The notes: generated by a model not told the origin, from the sequence alone. Positions 1-9,690 are shown, counted from the first letter of the stretch. The stretch: DNA of 15,157 bases from Agrobacterium fabrum (GCA_003241215.1 QFOL01000068.1:1-15157), one strand, 5' to 3'. Numbers and translations are program-made.

Positions 1-126
1 CTCGTCAGCGGGCCGGATAAAAACATCTGGCGGGTCGGGTCGACAGACGTTCAGCCCCAGACGGGTCTTGACCGAGTCTCTTCTGTCTTTCTCTCCCAGA
101 TGCTTCAGTCCGGTCTTTTGCGATAG
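1..126 (+). CDS. C-terminal end of an unidentified protein (partial)
   Basis: Reading frame 1 is open from the window edge to a TAG at 124-126 and gives 41 residues, beginning LVSGPDKNIWRV and ending MLQSGLLR. The composition looks like ordinary protein (no long runs, mixed charged and hydrophobic residues), and the frame stops just before the convergent end of the acetyltransferase gene. That fits the tail of a rightward gene that begins outside the window. I do not recognise the family and assign no function. No leftward frame of comparable quality covers this stretch. With so few residues, chance openness is possible. Confidence 0.4.
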   Translation, partial: LVSGPDKNIWRVGSTDVQPQTGLDRVSSVFLSQMLQSGLLR

Positions 127-129
127 GCT

Positions 130-144
130 CCGCAATTGTTGCGG
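130..144. terminator. Small hairpin between convergent genes (weak terminator candidate)
   Basis: A perfect 6-bp stem, CCGCAA/TTGCGG, with a 3-base loop lies between the two convergent gene ends at 126 and 197. It is not followed by a clear T-run in either direction, so its termination role is uncertain. Confidence 0.25.
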
Positions 145-196
145 GATGTTTGTCGACCAACTCCGGACCGACGCTGCCGGGTCGGATCTGACGATT

Positions 197-673
197 TCAG
201 CCGAGGAATTTCGTCATTTCAATCGAGGTCGTCCGATCATAACCCGCATGGGCATTTTCAGCGGTCCTGACGAAACCCCAGGCGGCAAATCTGGCGTGAT
301 TGGCGAGAAGCTCGATGCGTGTTTCCAGTCGCAGTGCAGGCAGCGCCAGTTCGCGAGCCAGCGCTTCGGACCGCTGCACAAGCATCCTGCCGACGCCCTT
401 TCCCTGCGCCTGCGGGGAAACGCATAATTTGCCGACATAAAGACAGGCCGGCGGCTCCGGCCTGCAAAACAGGCAGCCCAGCAGCTCATCGCCATCAAGA
501 GCCACGAAAGCGATCTCCAGCCTCGCCTTTTCCGCAAGGTTTTCCAATGTCAGGCGATGGGCCGAAGACGGCGGGTCGATAACGCCATCCATATAAGCGA
601 AGGAGGCCATGATAAGCGCCAGCAATTCCGGCCAGCGATCGAACTCTTCCCCGATCCTGACGATCTCCATCAT
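197..673 (-). CDS. GNAT-family N-acetyltransferase
   Basis: This 158-residue protein has the size and core motif of a GNAT acetyltransferase, which moves an acetyl group from acetyl-CoA to an amine. The acetyl-CoA pyrophosphate loop is visible at about residues 83-95 (CVSPQAQGKGVG, matching the Q/R-x-x-G-x-G/A signature), followed by a helix and a later beta-strand segment containing AAWGFVRT, typical of the fold. The substrate cannot be told from the sequence. The start ATG overlaps the stop of the upstream moeB-like gene (ATGA arrangement), so the two are very likely translated in a coupled way from the recF transcript. A second ATG follows immediately and could be used instead. A GGGA element precedes the start. 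Confidence 0.85.
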   Translation of the reverse strand: MMEIVRIGEEFDRWPELLALIMASFAYMDGVIDPPSSAHRLTLENLAEKARLEIAFVALDGDELLGCLFCRPEPPACLYVGKLCVSPQAQGKGVGRMLVQRSEALARELALPALRLETRIELLANHARFAAWGFVRTAENAHAGYDRTTSIEMTKFLG

Positions 674-1437
674 GGTTTTTTTCCCGCTGGCCGCCGCTTG
701 TATCGCACGGTTTCGAAACGGGCCGACAGGGCGTCATAGAGGAGCAGGCGGCCGGTCAGCGGCTCGCCGGCACCGGTGACAACCTTGATCGCCTCCATGG
801 CCATAAGCGTGCCGATGACCCCTGTCAGCGCACCGATAATGCCTGTTTCCGCGCAATTGGGAATGAGACCCTGCGGCGGCGGCTCCGGAAACAGGTCGCG
901 ATAGCCGGGCAGCAGAGCGCCCTCGGCGTTTGTCTCATAGGGCTTCAGCACCGTCACCGAGCCATCGAAGCGACCGACGGCGCCCGTGACCAACGGTCTT
1001 TTCGCAGCCTCCGCCGCGTCGGCGGCGGTATAACGCGTATCGAAATTGTCCGATCCGTCGACAAGGAGATCGAAGGATGGCAAGTGGTCATGCGCCCAGA
1101 CCTGCGAAAAGCGCTCTTCATAAACAAGGGTACGCACATGCGGATTGAGCCGGGCGATGGCCTTGCGGGCGCTTTCCGTCTTCAACTCCCCAATCGTACC
1201 GGTATCGTGAATCACCTGTCGCTGCAGATTGGACAGGGAAACCACATCGTCATCGATCATGCCGAGCGTGCCGACACCGGCGGCGGCAAGATAATGGAGC
1301 ACTGGTGCGCCGAGGCCGCCGGCCCCGATGACCAGCACACGCGCCGCCTTCAGCCGCTGCTGCCCGGCACCGCCGATTTCCGGCAGCAGGATATGACGCT
1401 TGTAACGTTCGATTTCTTCCGGGCTCAGCGGGTCCAT
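670..1437 (-). CDS. moeB: MoeB/ThiF/HesA-type adenylyltransferase without zinc cysteines
   Basis: This E1-like enzyme would adenylate the C-terminal glycine of a small sulfur-carrier protein (MoaD in molybdopterin synthesis or ThiS in thiamine synthesis). The nucleotide-binding GAGGLG lies at residues 38-43, then the family strand SLSNLQRQ, the DGSDNFDTR segment, and NCAETG with the conserved Cys195. It is 255 residues long, close to E. coli MoeB. I chose the ATG at 1437 because GGAG lies 6 bases upstream and the protein then begins MDPLSPEE, as homologues do. Longer in-frame starts at 1449 and 1512 run into recF. The zinc-binding CxxC pairs of E. coli MoeB are absent: CYRC is replaced by GYRD (178-181), and the C-terminus has no cysteines. 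MoeB versus ThiF cannot be separated from this sequence alone. It lies 22 bases after recF. Confidence 0.85.
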   Translation of the reverse strand: MDPLSPEEIERYKRHILLPEIGGAGQQRLKAARVLVIGAGGLGAPVLHYLAAAGVGTLGMIDDDVVSLSNLQRQVIHDTGTIGELKTESARKAIARLNPHVRTLVYEERFSQVWAHDHLPSFDLLVDGSDNFDTRYTAADAAEAAKRPLVTGAVGRFDGSVTVLKPYETNAEGALLPGYRDLFPEPPPQGLIPNCAETGIIGALTGVIGTLMAMEAIKVVTGAGEPLTGRLLLYDALSARFETVRYKRRPAGKKP

Positions 1438-1459
1438 GTCGCACTCCATCTCTTTGCCG

Positions 1460-2587
1460 TCATGCCGTGATGCTCCCGTGGGACACATTGAAGAACTGCG
1501 CCCTGTCGCCAAGGGCGGAGAACATGGCCGTATCCGTTCCGGTCATGAAGCTCTGGCCTCCGAGCGCGTGGATGAGATCGAATAGCGCCGCCCGCCGGCC
1601 CTCATCCAGATGGGCGGCAATCTCGTCCAAAAGCAGCACCGGCGCGTGACCGGTCATATTGGCGGTCAACTGCGCATGGGCAAGCACCAGCCCCACCAAG
1701 AGCGCCTTCTGCTCCCCGGTTGAACAGCGCTCGGCTTCCATGTCCTTTTCCGCATGGCGCACGAAGAGATCGACACGGTGCGGCCCATCCAGTGTGCGGC
1801 CAGCGGCCGCGTCCCGATACCGGCCTTCCCGCAGCATAAGGGCATATTCGTCTTCCAGATCGACGGCGGGACGGTTGAGCCTGTCATCCATGAAACCGGC
1901 AAGCGACAGCGCCGCCGACGGGAAGGCCGCATTGCCGGCCCGCCCCTCAATGAGGGCCTTCAACAGGCCGAGCATTTCATAGCGGGCAACCGCCATGGAA
2001 ATGCCGAGTTCGGCCATCTGCTTTTCGATGCCGTCGAGCCAGACCGGATCGAAGCGGCCCTCCGAAAGCAGCCGGTTGCGGCCACGCATGGCCTTTTCGA
2101 AATCGCCTGCCCGCCGTCCATGCGCGGGATCGAGCGACAGCACCAGCCGGTCGAGGAAACGCCGGCGGTCCGATGATGAACCCGTAAAAAGGCCATCCAT
2201 GGCGGGCGTCAGCCACAGAACCCGAAGATGATCGGTCAATTCATCGACAGATTTCACCGACGTTCCGTTCAGCCTCAGGCGACGCGAGACAACCTCGCCA
2301 TCGCCTTCAATCCCGGTGCCGATGGCGACATCGCCATCCATACCCTCGACATCGGCGAAGATCGAGAAACCAGTGGCTTCGGCGCCCACGCGCGTCACGT
2401 CGGACAGGACGGCACGGCGCAAGCCGCGTCCCGGCGAAAGAAACGACACCGCCTCCAGAAGGTTCGTCTTGCCTGAACCGTTGTCGCCCGTCAGCACCAC
2501 ATGGCGGTCATCGAGCGCAAGCGCGGCCGCCGCATAATTGCGGAAGTCCGTGAGTTTCAGCCGTAAAAGCGACACCTTGTTCGTCAT
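1460..2587 (-). CDS. recF: DNA replication/repair protein RecF
   Basis: RecF is an SMC/ABC-like ATPase that helps load RecA at single-strand gaps together with RecO and RecR. The 375-residue length is usual. It starts LLRLKLTDFRNY, a hallmark of the family. Walker A is GDNGSGKT at 34-41, the ABC signature is STGEQKALL at about 289-297, and Walker B is VLLLDE at 317-322, followed by the D-loop HLD (326-328). It leads a leftward cluster with the moeB-like and acetyltransferase genes. It is not beside dnaA-dnaN here, which matches rhizobia, where recF is often separate. No strong Shine-Dalgarno is visible before the ATG. The 152-base gap to the divergent lipoprotein gene must hold both promoters. 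Confidence 0.95.
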   Translation of the reverse strand: MTNKVSLLRLKLTDFRNYAAAALALDDRHVVLTGDNGSGKTNLLEAVSFLSPGRGLRRAVLSDVTRVGAEATGFSIFADVEGMDGDVAIGTGIEGDGEVVSRRLRLNGTSVKSVDELTDHLRVLWLTPAMDGLFTGSSSDRRRFLDRLVLSLDPAHGRRAGDFEKAMRGRNRLLSEGRFDPVWLDGIEKQMAELGISMAVARYEMLGLLKALIEGRAGNAAFPSAALSLAGFMDDRLNRPAVDLEDEYALMLREGRYRDAAAGRTLDGPHRVDLFVRHAEKDMEAERCSTGEQKALLVGLVLAHAQLTANMTGHAPVLLLDEIAAHLDEGRRAALFDLIHALGGQSFMTGTDTAMFSALGDRAQFFNVSHGSITA

Positions 2588-2739
2588 GTGTACGGCCTAA
2601 AACGAAGATGGACGGATAGCAAGGTGGGGAACGTCCGTCCGCACCGGAGACAGCCGCTAGAGTGCAATTCATTCTTCAGTAGCAACTTTTTTAGTCGCCG
2701 GTTATTTATGAGCCGGTCCTCATCACCGGTAGCCCATTC

Positions 2740-3843
2740 ATGCGCCTGATCTTGTCTCTCTTTCTCACTCTCGGTCTTCTCTCCTCCTGCGCAGGCCGAC
2801 CGGGGGCGGATGTGCTGGAAGCCGTCAACACCAGGACCCAGGACACGAAAATCGTGACCGCCTTCGTGGCGAGCACGCGGGAGAAAAACACGGACGCGAA
2901 AAAGGGCTTCGGCACGGCGCGGGCAATGGAGCCGAACTACGCCAGTTTCGATATTTCCATTCCGCCCACCCATAAAAGCGGAAAAATCGAATGGACCAGC
3001 GGCAAGCCCGATCCGAAAAAGGATTTCGTCGTCACCAGGGCCGATATGCTGACGAAGGCGCGCTTTAATGCCGACCTTGGCGACATAGCCCGCTCCGGCA
3101 AGCAGATCGCACTTTTTGTACACGGCTATAATTACAGCTATCAGGAAGCCCTGTTCCGCGCGGCGCAGATGGCGGCGGATGCCAATATGAACGGCGTGCC
3201 GCTGGTCTTTTCCTGGCCCTCACAGGCCTCTGTCGCCGGCTATGTGGCCGACAAGGAGTCCGCGACTTTTTCACGCGATGCGCTCGCTGCAATGTTGATC
3301 GATCTCACCCGGCAGACCCCGAAGAAGAGCGTCGTCGTATTCGGGCACAGCATGGGCGGCTGGCTGGTCATGGAAGCGCTGCGGCAATTGCGCTTCCAGG
3401 GCAGGAACGATGTCATCGCCAAGCTGCAGGTGGTGCTGGCTGCGCCCGATATCGACGCCGATGTCTTCCGCAAGCAGATCGAGGTTGTCGGCCGGCTCAG
3501 CCCACCGCTCACCGTTCTCGTTTCCAAGGACGACCGTGCGCTTAAAGCCTCTTCCATCCTCGGTGCCGACGTTACCCGTATCGGCGCGCTGGATGTCACC
3601 GATCCGCAGGTGCAGGAAGCGGCCCTTAAGGAGGGCGTGCAATTCGTCGACATTTCCAATCTGAAGGCATCGGACCCGCTCAACCACGACCGCTATGCGG
3701 CGCTGGCCTCCATGGTGCCGCAACTTGAGGCGAGCAGGCGCGGGGGTGACATCAACAGTGCCGGAGCCTTCGTTTTCGATGCGATCGGCGCCACCGTCGC
3801 CAGCCCCTTCCGCCTTGCGAGCCAGGTGGTGAACCCGCAATAG
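2740..3843 (+). CDS. Lipoprotein with DUF900-like alpha/beta-hydrolase domain
   Basis: The 367-residue protein begins with a short charged N-terminus, a hydrophobic stretch and a lipobox LLSSC, so Cys17 is the predicted lipidated residue and the protein is predicted to be a membrane-anchored, periplasm-facing lipoprotein. The hydrolase core follows: FVHGYN at 126-131 (oxyanion region), the nucleophile elbow GHSMGG at 202-207 with Ser204, APDID at 235-239, a candidate acid at Asp264/265 in VSKDD, and a candidate catalytic His316 in LNHDRY. This order matches the DUF900 family, whose substrate is generally unknown; esterase or lipase activity is only an inference. It is a single gene, divergent from recF and convergent with nrdF, with only 28 bases between stops. 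The ribosome site before the ATG is weak. Confidence 0.85.
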   Translation: MRLILSLFLTLGLLSSCAGRPGADVLEAVNTRTQDTKIVTAFVASTREKNTDAKKGFGTARAMEPNYASFDISIPPTHKSGKIEWTSGKPDPKKDFVVTRADMLTKARFNADLGDIARSGKQIALFVHGYNYSYQEALFRAAQMAADANMNGVPLVFSWPSQASVAGYVADKESATFSRDALAAMLIDLTRQTPKKSVVVFGHSMGGWLVMEALRQLRFQGRNDVIAKLQVVLAAPDIDADVFRKQIEVVGRLSPPLTVLVSKDDRALKASSILGADVTRIGALDVTDPQVQEAALKEGVQFVDISNLKASDPLNHDRYAALASMVPQLEASRRGGDINSAGAFVFDAIGATVASPFRLASQVVNPQ

Positions 3844-3871
3844 TTTTGCGGGTCCTGCCGACAAACCGGCC

Positions 3872-7036
<3,165 letters not shown>

Positions 7037-7049
<13 letters not shown>

Positions 7050-7435
7050 AATCGTTCCAATCCATGTTTGACGTTGGCGACATCTTCCTCCGTGCCGAGA
7101 AGCTCGAAGCGATAGAGAAACGGCACTGCGCATTTGCGCGAGACGATATCTCCGGCGGATGCGAAAGCTGCGCCAAAATTCGTGTTTCCCGCCGCAATGA
7201 CGCCGCGAATGAGATTTCGGTTGGAGGGCTCGTTCAAAAACCGGATGACCGGTTTCGGGACAGCCCCTTTGGTGCCGCCGCCCCCATAGGTGGGGGTGAC
7301 CAGCACATAGGGCTCGGACACATGGGGAACATCTTCCTCAACGCCAAGCGGCAGACGAAACAGACGCCGTCCCAGTTTCAGAAGGAAACGATGGGTGTTT
7401 TCAGAGCGGCTGGAATAATAGACGATCAGGCCCAT
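7037..7435 (-). CDS. nrdI: Flavodoxin-like NrdI protein
   Basis: NrdI is a small FMN protein that supplies the oxidant used to assemble the manganese-tyrosyl cofactor of NrdF. The 132-residue length is typical. The N-terminal [16 protein letters not shown] is the FMN phosphate loop, TPTYGGGG (about 47-54) forms the second flavin-binding loop, and [16 protein letters not shown] (about 80-95) is the third and most conserved block. It follows nrdH by 12 bases and overlaps the start of nrdE, so it is plainly part of the operon. The start ATG at 7435 is preceded by GAGG from the end of nrdH, at a somewhat long spacing. Confidence 0.96.
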
Positions 7436-7447
7436 CGCCCCGCCGCC

Positions 7448-7669
7448 TCAGCTGATCGAGCCGATCATATCCGGCCGGAAACCCGCCCAATGGCGCTCGC
7501 CGGCAACGACGACGGGAACCTGCATGTAACCGAGGCCACGGACGTGATCGAGCGCATCCGCATCTTCGGAAATATCGACAATCTCATAGGGGACGCCGAT
7601 GCGGTCGAGAGCGCGATAGGTGGCGGTGCATTGGACGCAGGCGGGCTTGCTGTAAACGGTGACGGTCAT
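7448..7669 (-). CDS. nrdH: Glutaredoxin-like NrdH redoxin
   Basis: NrdH is the small electron donor for NrdE, glutaredoxin-like in sequence but reduced by thioredoxin reductase. It has 73 residues with the redox motif CVQC at 11-14 near the N-terminus, then the cis-proline strand YMQVPVVV and the end segment HWAGFRPDMI, which is characteristic of NrdH. It is the first structural gene of the nrd operon. The ATG at 7669 has a clear Shine-Dalgarno (AGAGGA) a few bases upstream. About 470 bases of leader separate it from the predicted promoter; most of this is the cobalamin riboswitch and the elements listed separately. Confidence 0.97.
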   Translation of the reverse strand: MTVTVYSKPACVQCTATYRALDRIGVPYEIVDISEDADALDHVRGLGYMQVPVVVAGERHWAGFRPDMIGSIS

Positions 7670-7712
7670 GATTTCCTCTCTCGAAGCCGATTTCGGACAC
7701 GGCTCAACATTG

Positions 7713-7732
7713 CCGATTGCAATTGCAATCGG
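7713..7732. repeat. Perfect 20-bp palindrome upstream of nrdH
   Basis: CCGATTGCAATTGCAATCGG reads the same on both strands with no mismatch. It lies 44 bases before the nrdH start inside the predicted transcript. It could be a DNA operator, or an RNA hairpin with an 8-bp stem and an AAUU loop close to the nrdH ribosome site. No T-run follows, so it is not a standard terminator. Confidence 0.6.
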
Positions 7733-7763
7733 GCGGCGATGGATCTGTCATTAGGGTGGGCGG

Positions 7764-7780
7764 CGCGGCTTTTAGCCGCG
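7764..7780. repeat. Perfect 7-bp stem hairpin in nrd leader
   Basis: CGCGGCT and AGCCGCG flank a 3-base loop. On the transcribed (leftward) strand it is preceded, not followed, by an A/T stretch, so it does not look like an intrinsic terminator for the nrd operon. Its role is unknown. Confidence 0.45.
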
Positions 7781-7838
7781 TAAAATCACTCTCTACGCCG
7801 ACGAACGCAGCAACTCAAACAAATGCACTGGCATGACT

Positions 7839-7898
7839 TCACCCCGAAGCTTGTTCTGGAGGGGGCAGAAAAGGGCGCACGCAAATCATTTGCGTCAT
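7839..7898 (-). CDS. Candidate 19-residue leader peptide with Pro-Pro-Pro
   Basis: A short ORF begins at ATG 7898, seven bases after a consensus Shine-Dalgarno GGAGG (7906-7910), and ends at TGA 7839-7841. It would encode MTQMICVRPFLPPPEQASG. It lies immediately downstream of the cobalamin riboswitch and about 170 bases before nrdH. Its ribosome site is stronger than those of most genes in the window. Residues 12-14 are three consecutive prolines, a known cause of ribosome pausing that EF-P relieves. The codons for them (CCCCCTCCA) contain CCTCC, which can pair with the ORF's own GGAGG. It does not resemble CbtB or another known small B12-regulated protein. Whether it is translated is an inference. 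Confidence 0.4.
   Translation of the reverse strand: MTQMICVRPFLPPPEQASG
7879..7895. repeat. Perfect inverted repeat just after the leader ORF start codon
   Basis: ACGCAAATcATTTGCGT is an 8-bp inverted repeat around one central base. It begins directly after the start ATG of the candidate leader ORF, so in RNA it would put a structure next to the initiation site, though the tiny loop would force the central pairs open. It could instead be a protein-binding DNA site. Confidence 0.5.
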
Positions 7899-7909
7899 AC
7901 ACCTTCCTC

Positions 7910-7924
7910 CGGGCACCCCGCCCG
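7910..7924 (-). promoter_or_regulatory. P13-like hairpin of riboswitch expression platform
   Basis: On the leftward transcript, CGGGC and GCCCG form a 5-bp stem with loop GGGGU, lying 15 bases after the B12 box. The 3' arm of the stem ends in the first G of the GGAGG ribosome site. In translation-type cobalamin riboswitches a hairpin in this place forms a kissing-loop with L5; the G-rich loop is complementary to the CCCCC in the aptamer at about 8043-8047. This pairing is inferred, not shown. Confidence 0.4.
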
Positions 7925-7939
7925 TGGACGTTTGCGCTC

Positions 7940-8135
7940 AAGGCAGGTCTCCTGACTTGCGGGTCACAACATCTATCCCGGCCTTCCCGGAGCTCTCAGC
8001 CCCAGTGACCCAAATCGGAACGATGCTCGCCGCTTACAGTTGCGGGGGCAGTTTCGGCCTTGCTCCGCCATGAAGGCGTTACGCACCGAATTCCCGTCTT
8101 AGCTCCCGACCCTTGCGAATCGAAAGAACCTCGAA
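7940..8135 (-). ncRNA. Cobalamin (B12) riboswitch upstream of nrdHIEF
   Basis: Read on the minus strand, the conserved parts of the adenosylcobalamin aptamer appear in the right order and spacing: a 5' GGTTC near 8126-8130, the GGGAAT-CGGTG element (8085-8097), CCCGCAACTGTAAGCGG (about 8030-8046), the core GTCACTGG (8002-8009), the GGAAGGC segment (about 7981-7988), and the B12 box AAGTCAGGAGACCTGCC (about 7942-7958). The total length near 196 bases is normal. It lies between the predicted nrd promoter and nrdH, in the same direction, so it should reduce nrdHIEF expression when cobalamin is abundant. B12 elements in front of B12-independent isozymes, including ribonucleotide reductases, are established in other bacteria. 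Confidence 0.93.
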
Positions 8136-8140
8136 CACCA

Positions 8141-8153
8141 CATATAGTATATG
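8141..8153. promoter_or_regulatory. Candidate operator overlapping nrd -10 (possibly NrdR)
   Basis: CATATAGTATATG is a perfect inverted repeat around one base, flanked by CAC and ATG. It overlaps the predicted -10 hexamer, the usual place for a repressor. NrdR binds A/T-rich palindromes in nrd promoters, but I cannot fit this exactly to the NrdR consensus and see no second box at helical spacing. Confidence 0.4.
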
Positions 8154-8171
8154 ATGAAATTTTCGCGTCAA
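8144..8171 (-). promoter_or_regulatory. Predicted promoter of the nrd operon
   Basis: On the minus strand TTGACG (8166-8171, five of six matches to the -35 consensus) is followed after 16 bases by TACTAT (8144-8149, four of six). Transcription would begin at about 8137, right at the 5' end of the riboswitch, which supports the call. Confidence 0.55.
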
Positions 8172-8281
8172 CGGATAGACATGGGAAAGCCGCACCCTGT
8201 GGATCAAAAAGATTCAACACATGGTCAACAAAGGCTTAACAGCAAGTGCGCCTTGCCCCTCCAGCGCGGGAAAGCGTTAAT
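8172..8281. other. Intergenic spacer between frcK and nrd promoter
   Basis: This 110-base spacer holds no convincing gene and no clear intrinsic terminator for frcK. Read-through from the frc operon into the nrd leader therefore cannot be excluded. Confidence 0.4.
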
Positions 8282-8911
8282 CTATTCCCAGATATCGATA
8301 CGGATATCGGCGGGGCGGGCGTTTTCGATCACCCTTTTTCCGTTGGGAAGATCGTTTTCGAAAAGTTTGGCGTGGATCGCGGCCGCATCGAGACCGTAAC
8401 CCTGCCATCTGTCCCGCAGCCTCTTTTCCAGCACGTCGACGGATGGACCGACAAAGATGGTGAGGTCGAAGCTTTTGGAAAGCGTCGTCCACGGCGCCTC
8501 GTCCAGCAGCAGATAATTGCCTTCAGCGAGGATAAAGCGTGTTTCCGGCGCAATCGCCCGGGCAGACGCTATGGCGATTTCACGGGAGCGGTCGAAAACC
8601 GGAACAAGCACCTCCTGCCCGCCCTTGCGGACGGCGGAAACGATATCGAGAAAACCGCGCACGTCGAATGTTTCCGGCGCGCCTTTTCGCGGCAGCAGCC
8701 CCCGCTCTTCAAGGATGTCATTGTCCATATGGAAGCCATCCATGGGCAGGACGGCGGCCGTTTCGCCCCGTGCGAGCAAAGCATCACAAAGGGCATCCGC
8801 CAGCGTGGATTTGCCGGCCCCAGGGGGACCGGCAATAGCAGCGATAAAACGGGATTTACCTTCTGCCCGCCGAAGAACGTCTTCGGCGATCGTTTCAAGC
8901 TTCAGCGTCAT
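8282..8911 (-). CDS. frcK: Fructose transport system kinase FrcK
   Basis: This P-loop kinase of the uridine/pantothenate-kinase type is the fourth gene of the fructose importer operon and is thought to act on the imported sugar. It has 209 residues. Walker A is GPPGAGKST at 28-36. MDGFHMDN (57-64) is the substrate-binding segment shared with uridine kinase and pantothenate kinase, and LAEGNYLLLDE (128-138) is another family block. The ATG at 8911 overlaps the frcA stop (ATGA), so translation is coupled. A longer in-frame start at 9001 would lie inside frcA and is unlikely. The name follows the Sinorhizobium frcBCAK operon; the actual phosphate acceptor is an inference. Confidence 0.9.
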   Translation of the reverse strand: MTLKLETIAEDVLRRAEGKSRFIAAIAGPPGAGKSTLADALCDALLARGETAAVLPMDGFHMDNDILEERGLLPRKGAPETFDVRGFLDIVSAVRKGGQEVLVPVFDRSREIAIASARAIAPETRFILAEGNYLLLDEAPWTTLSKSFDLTIFVGPSVDVLEKRLRDRWQGYGLDAAAIHAKLFENDLPNGKRVIENARPADIRIDIWE

Positions 8912-9690
8912 GCGGCAAGCGTTTCCTTCGGCGCTTCCTTGGCGCCGGTCATGAAGGCGACAGCATCCGACATGGAGTAGTCCTTCGGATTGATAACGCA
9001 CAGGCGCTTGCCGAGCCGGTGGATATGAATGCGATCCGCGACCTCGAAGACATGCGGCATGTTATGCGAGATGAGAACGATCGGCAGGCCGCGCGAACGC
9101 ACATCCAGAATAAGCTCCAGAACACGCCGGCTTTCCTTGACGCCAAGCGCCGCCGTCGGCTCGTCGAGGATGACGACCTTGGAGCCGAAAGCCGCCGCAC
9201 GCGCCACCGCCACACCCTGACGCTGGCCGCCGGAGAGGGTTTCCACTGCCTGATTAATGTTCTGGATCGTCATCAGGCCAAGTTCCGACAGTTTCTCCCG
9301 GGCGAATTTTTCCATGGCCGGGCGATCCAGCGCCCGGAACAGGCTGCCCTGAATGCCGGGTTTGCGGATTTCCCGGCCGAGAAACATATTGTCAGCTATG
9401 GAAAGCGCCGGCGACAGGGCGAGGTTCTGATAGACCGTCTCGATGCCCGCCTTGCGCGCCTCGATGGGCGAGCGGAACTGCACGGGCTGGCCTTCCAGCC
9501 GTATCTCCCCCTCATCGGGTGTCACCGCACCGGAAATCGCCTTGATGAGAGAGGATTTACCCGCACCATTGTCACCGATGACGGCGAGGATTTCGCCCGG
9601 ATAGAGATCGAAATCGGCATGGTCGAGGGCGGTCACACGACCGTAGCGTTTGACGAGATTGCGTGCTGTGAGAATGGGTTCTTTTGCCAT
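8908..9690 (-). CDS. frcA: Fructose ABC importer ATP-binding protein FrcA
   Basis: FrcA powers the fructose importer at the inner face of the membrane. It is a single ATPase domain of 260 residues, unlike the double-domain RbsA or XylG of many sugar importers in this family, so it should act as a homodimer. Walker A is GDNGAGKSS at 39-47, the Q-loop is YQN at 87-89, the signature is LSGGQRQG at 152-159, Walker B is VVILDE at 172-177, and the switch histidine is His209 in LISHN. The start ATG at 9690 shares one base with the frcC stop (TGATG), which argues against the longer start at 9768. It is followed by frcK with a 4-base overlap. Confidence 0.95.
   Translation of the reverse strand: MAKEPILTARNLVKRYGRVTALDHADFDLYPGEILAVIGDNGAGKSSLIKAISGAVTPDEGEIRLEGQPVQFRSPIEARKAGIETVYQNLALSPALSIADNMFLGREIRKPGIQGSLFRALDRPAMEKFAREKLSELGLMTIQNINQAVETLSGGQRQGVAVARAAAFGSKVVILDEPTAALGVKESRRVLELILDVRSRGLPIVLISHNMPHVFEVADRIHIHRLGKRLCVINPKDYSMSDAVAFMTGAKEAPKETLAA

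Noticed and set aside
2584..3123. 179-codon minus-strand ORF upstream of recF
   Set aside because: It lies antisense to the lipoprotein gene, whose lipobox and catalytic motifs show the + strand is the coding one.
3844..3871. Bidirectional terminator between the hydrolase gene and nrdF
   Set aside because: Only a 4-bp GCCG/CGGC stem with a 6-base loop is present, too weak to call.
7764..7780. Intrinsic terminator for the riboswitch
   Set aside because: The stem is perfect, but on the transcribed strand it is not followed by a U-run; the A/T-rich side is before it.
7670..7940. A cobalt transporter gene such as cbtB, often found after B12 riboswitches
   Set aside because: The only ORFs are very short, with no membrane segment and no His-rich end; nothing resembles CbtB.
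7823..8008. 61-codon + strand ORF across the riboswitch region
   Set aside because: It runs antisense through the conserved B12 aptamer and has no ribosome site; the RNA motifs explain the sequence.
8172..8240. A second NrdR box upstream of the nrd promoter
   Set aside because: I found no second copy of the palindrome at a helical spacing of about 30 bases; the TGTG...CACA pair near 8200-8222 is too loosely spaced.
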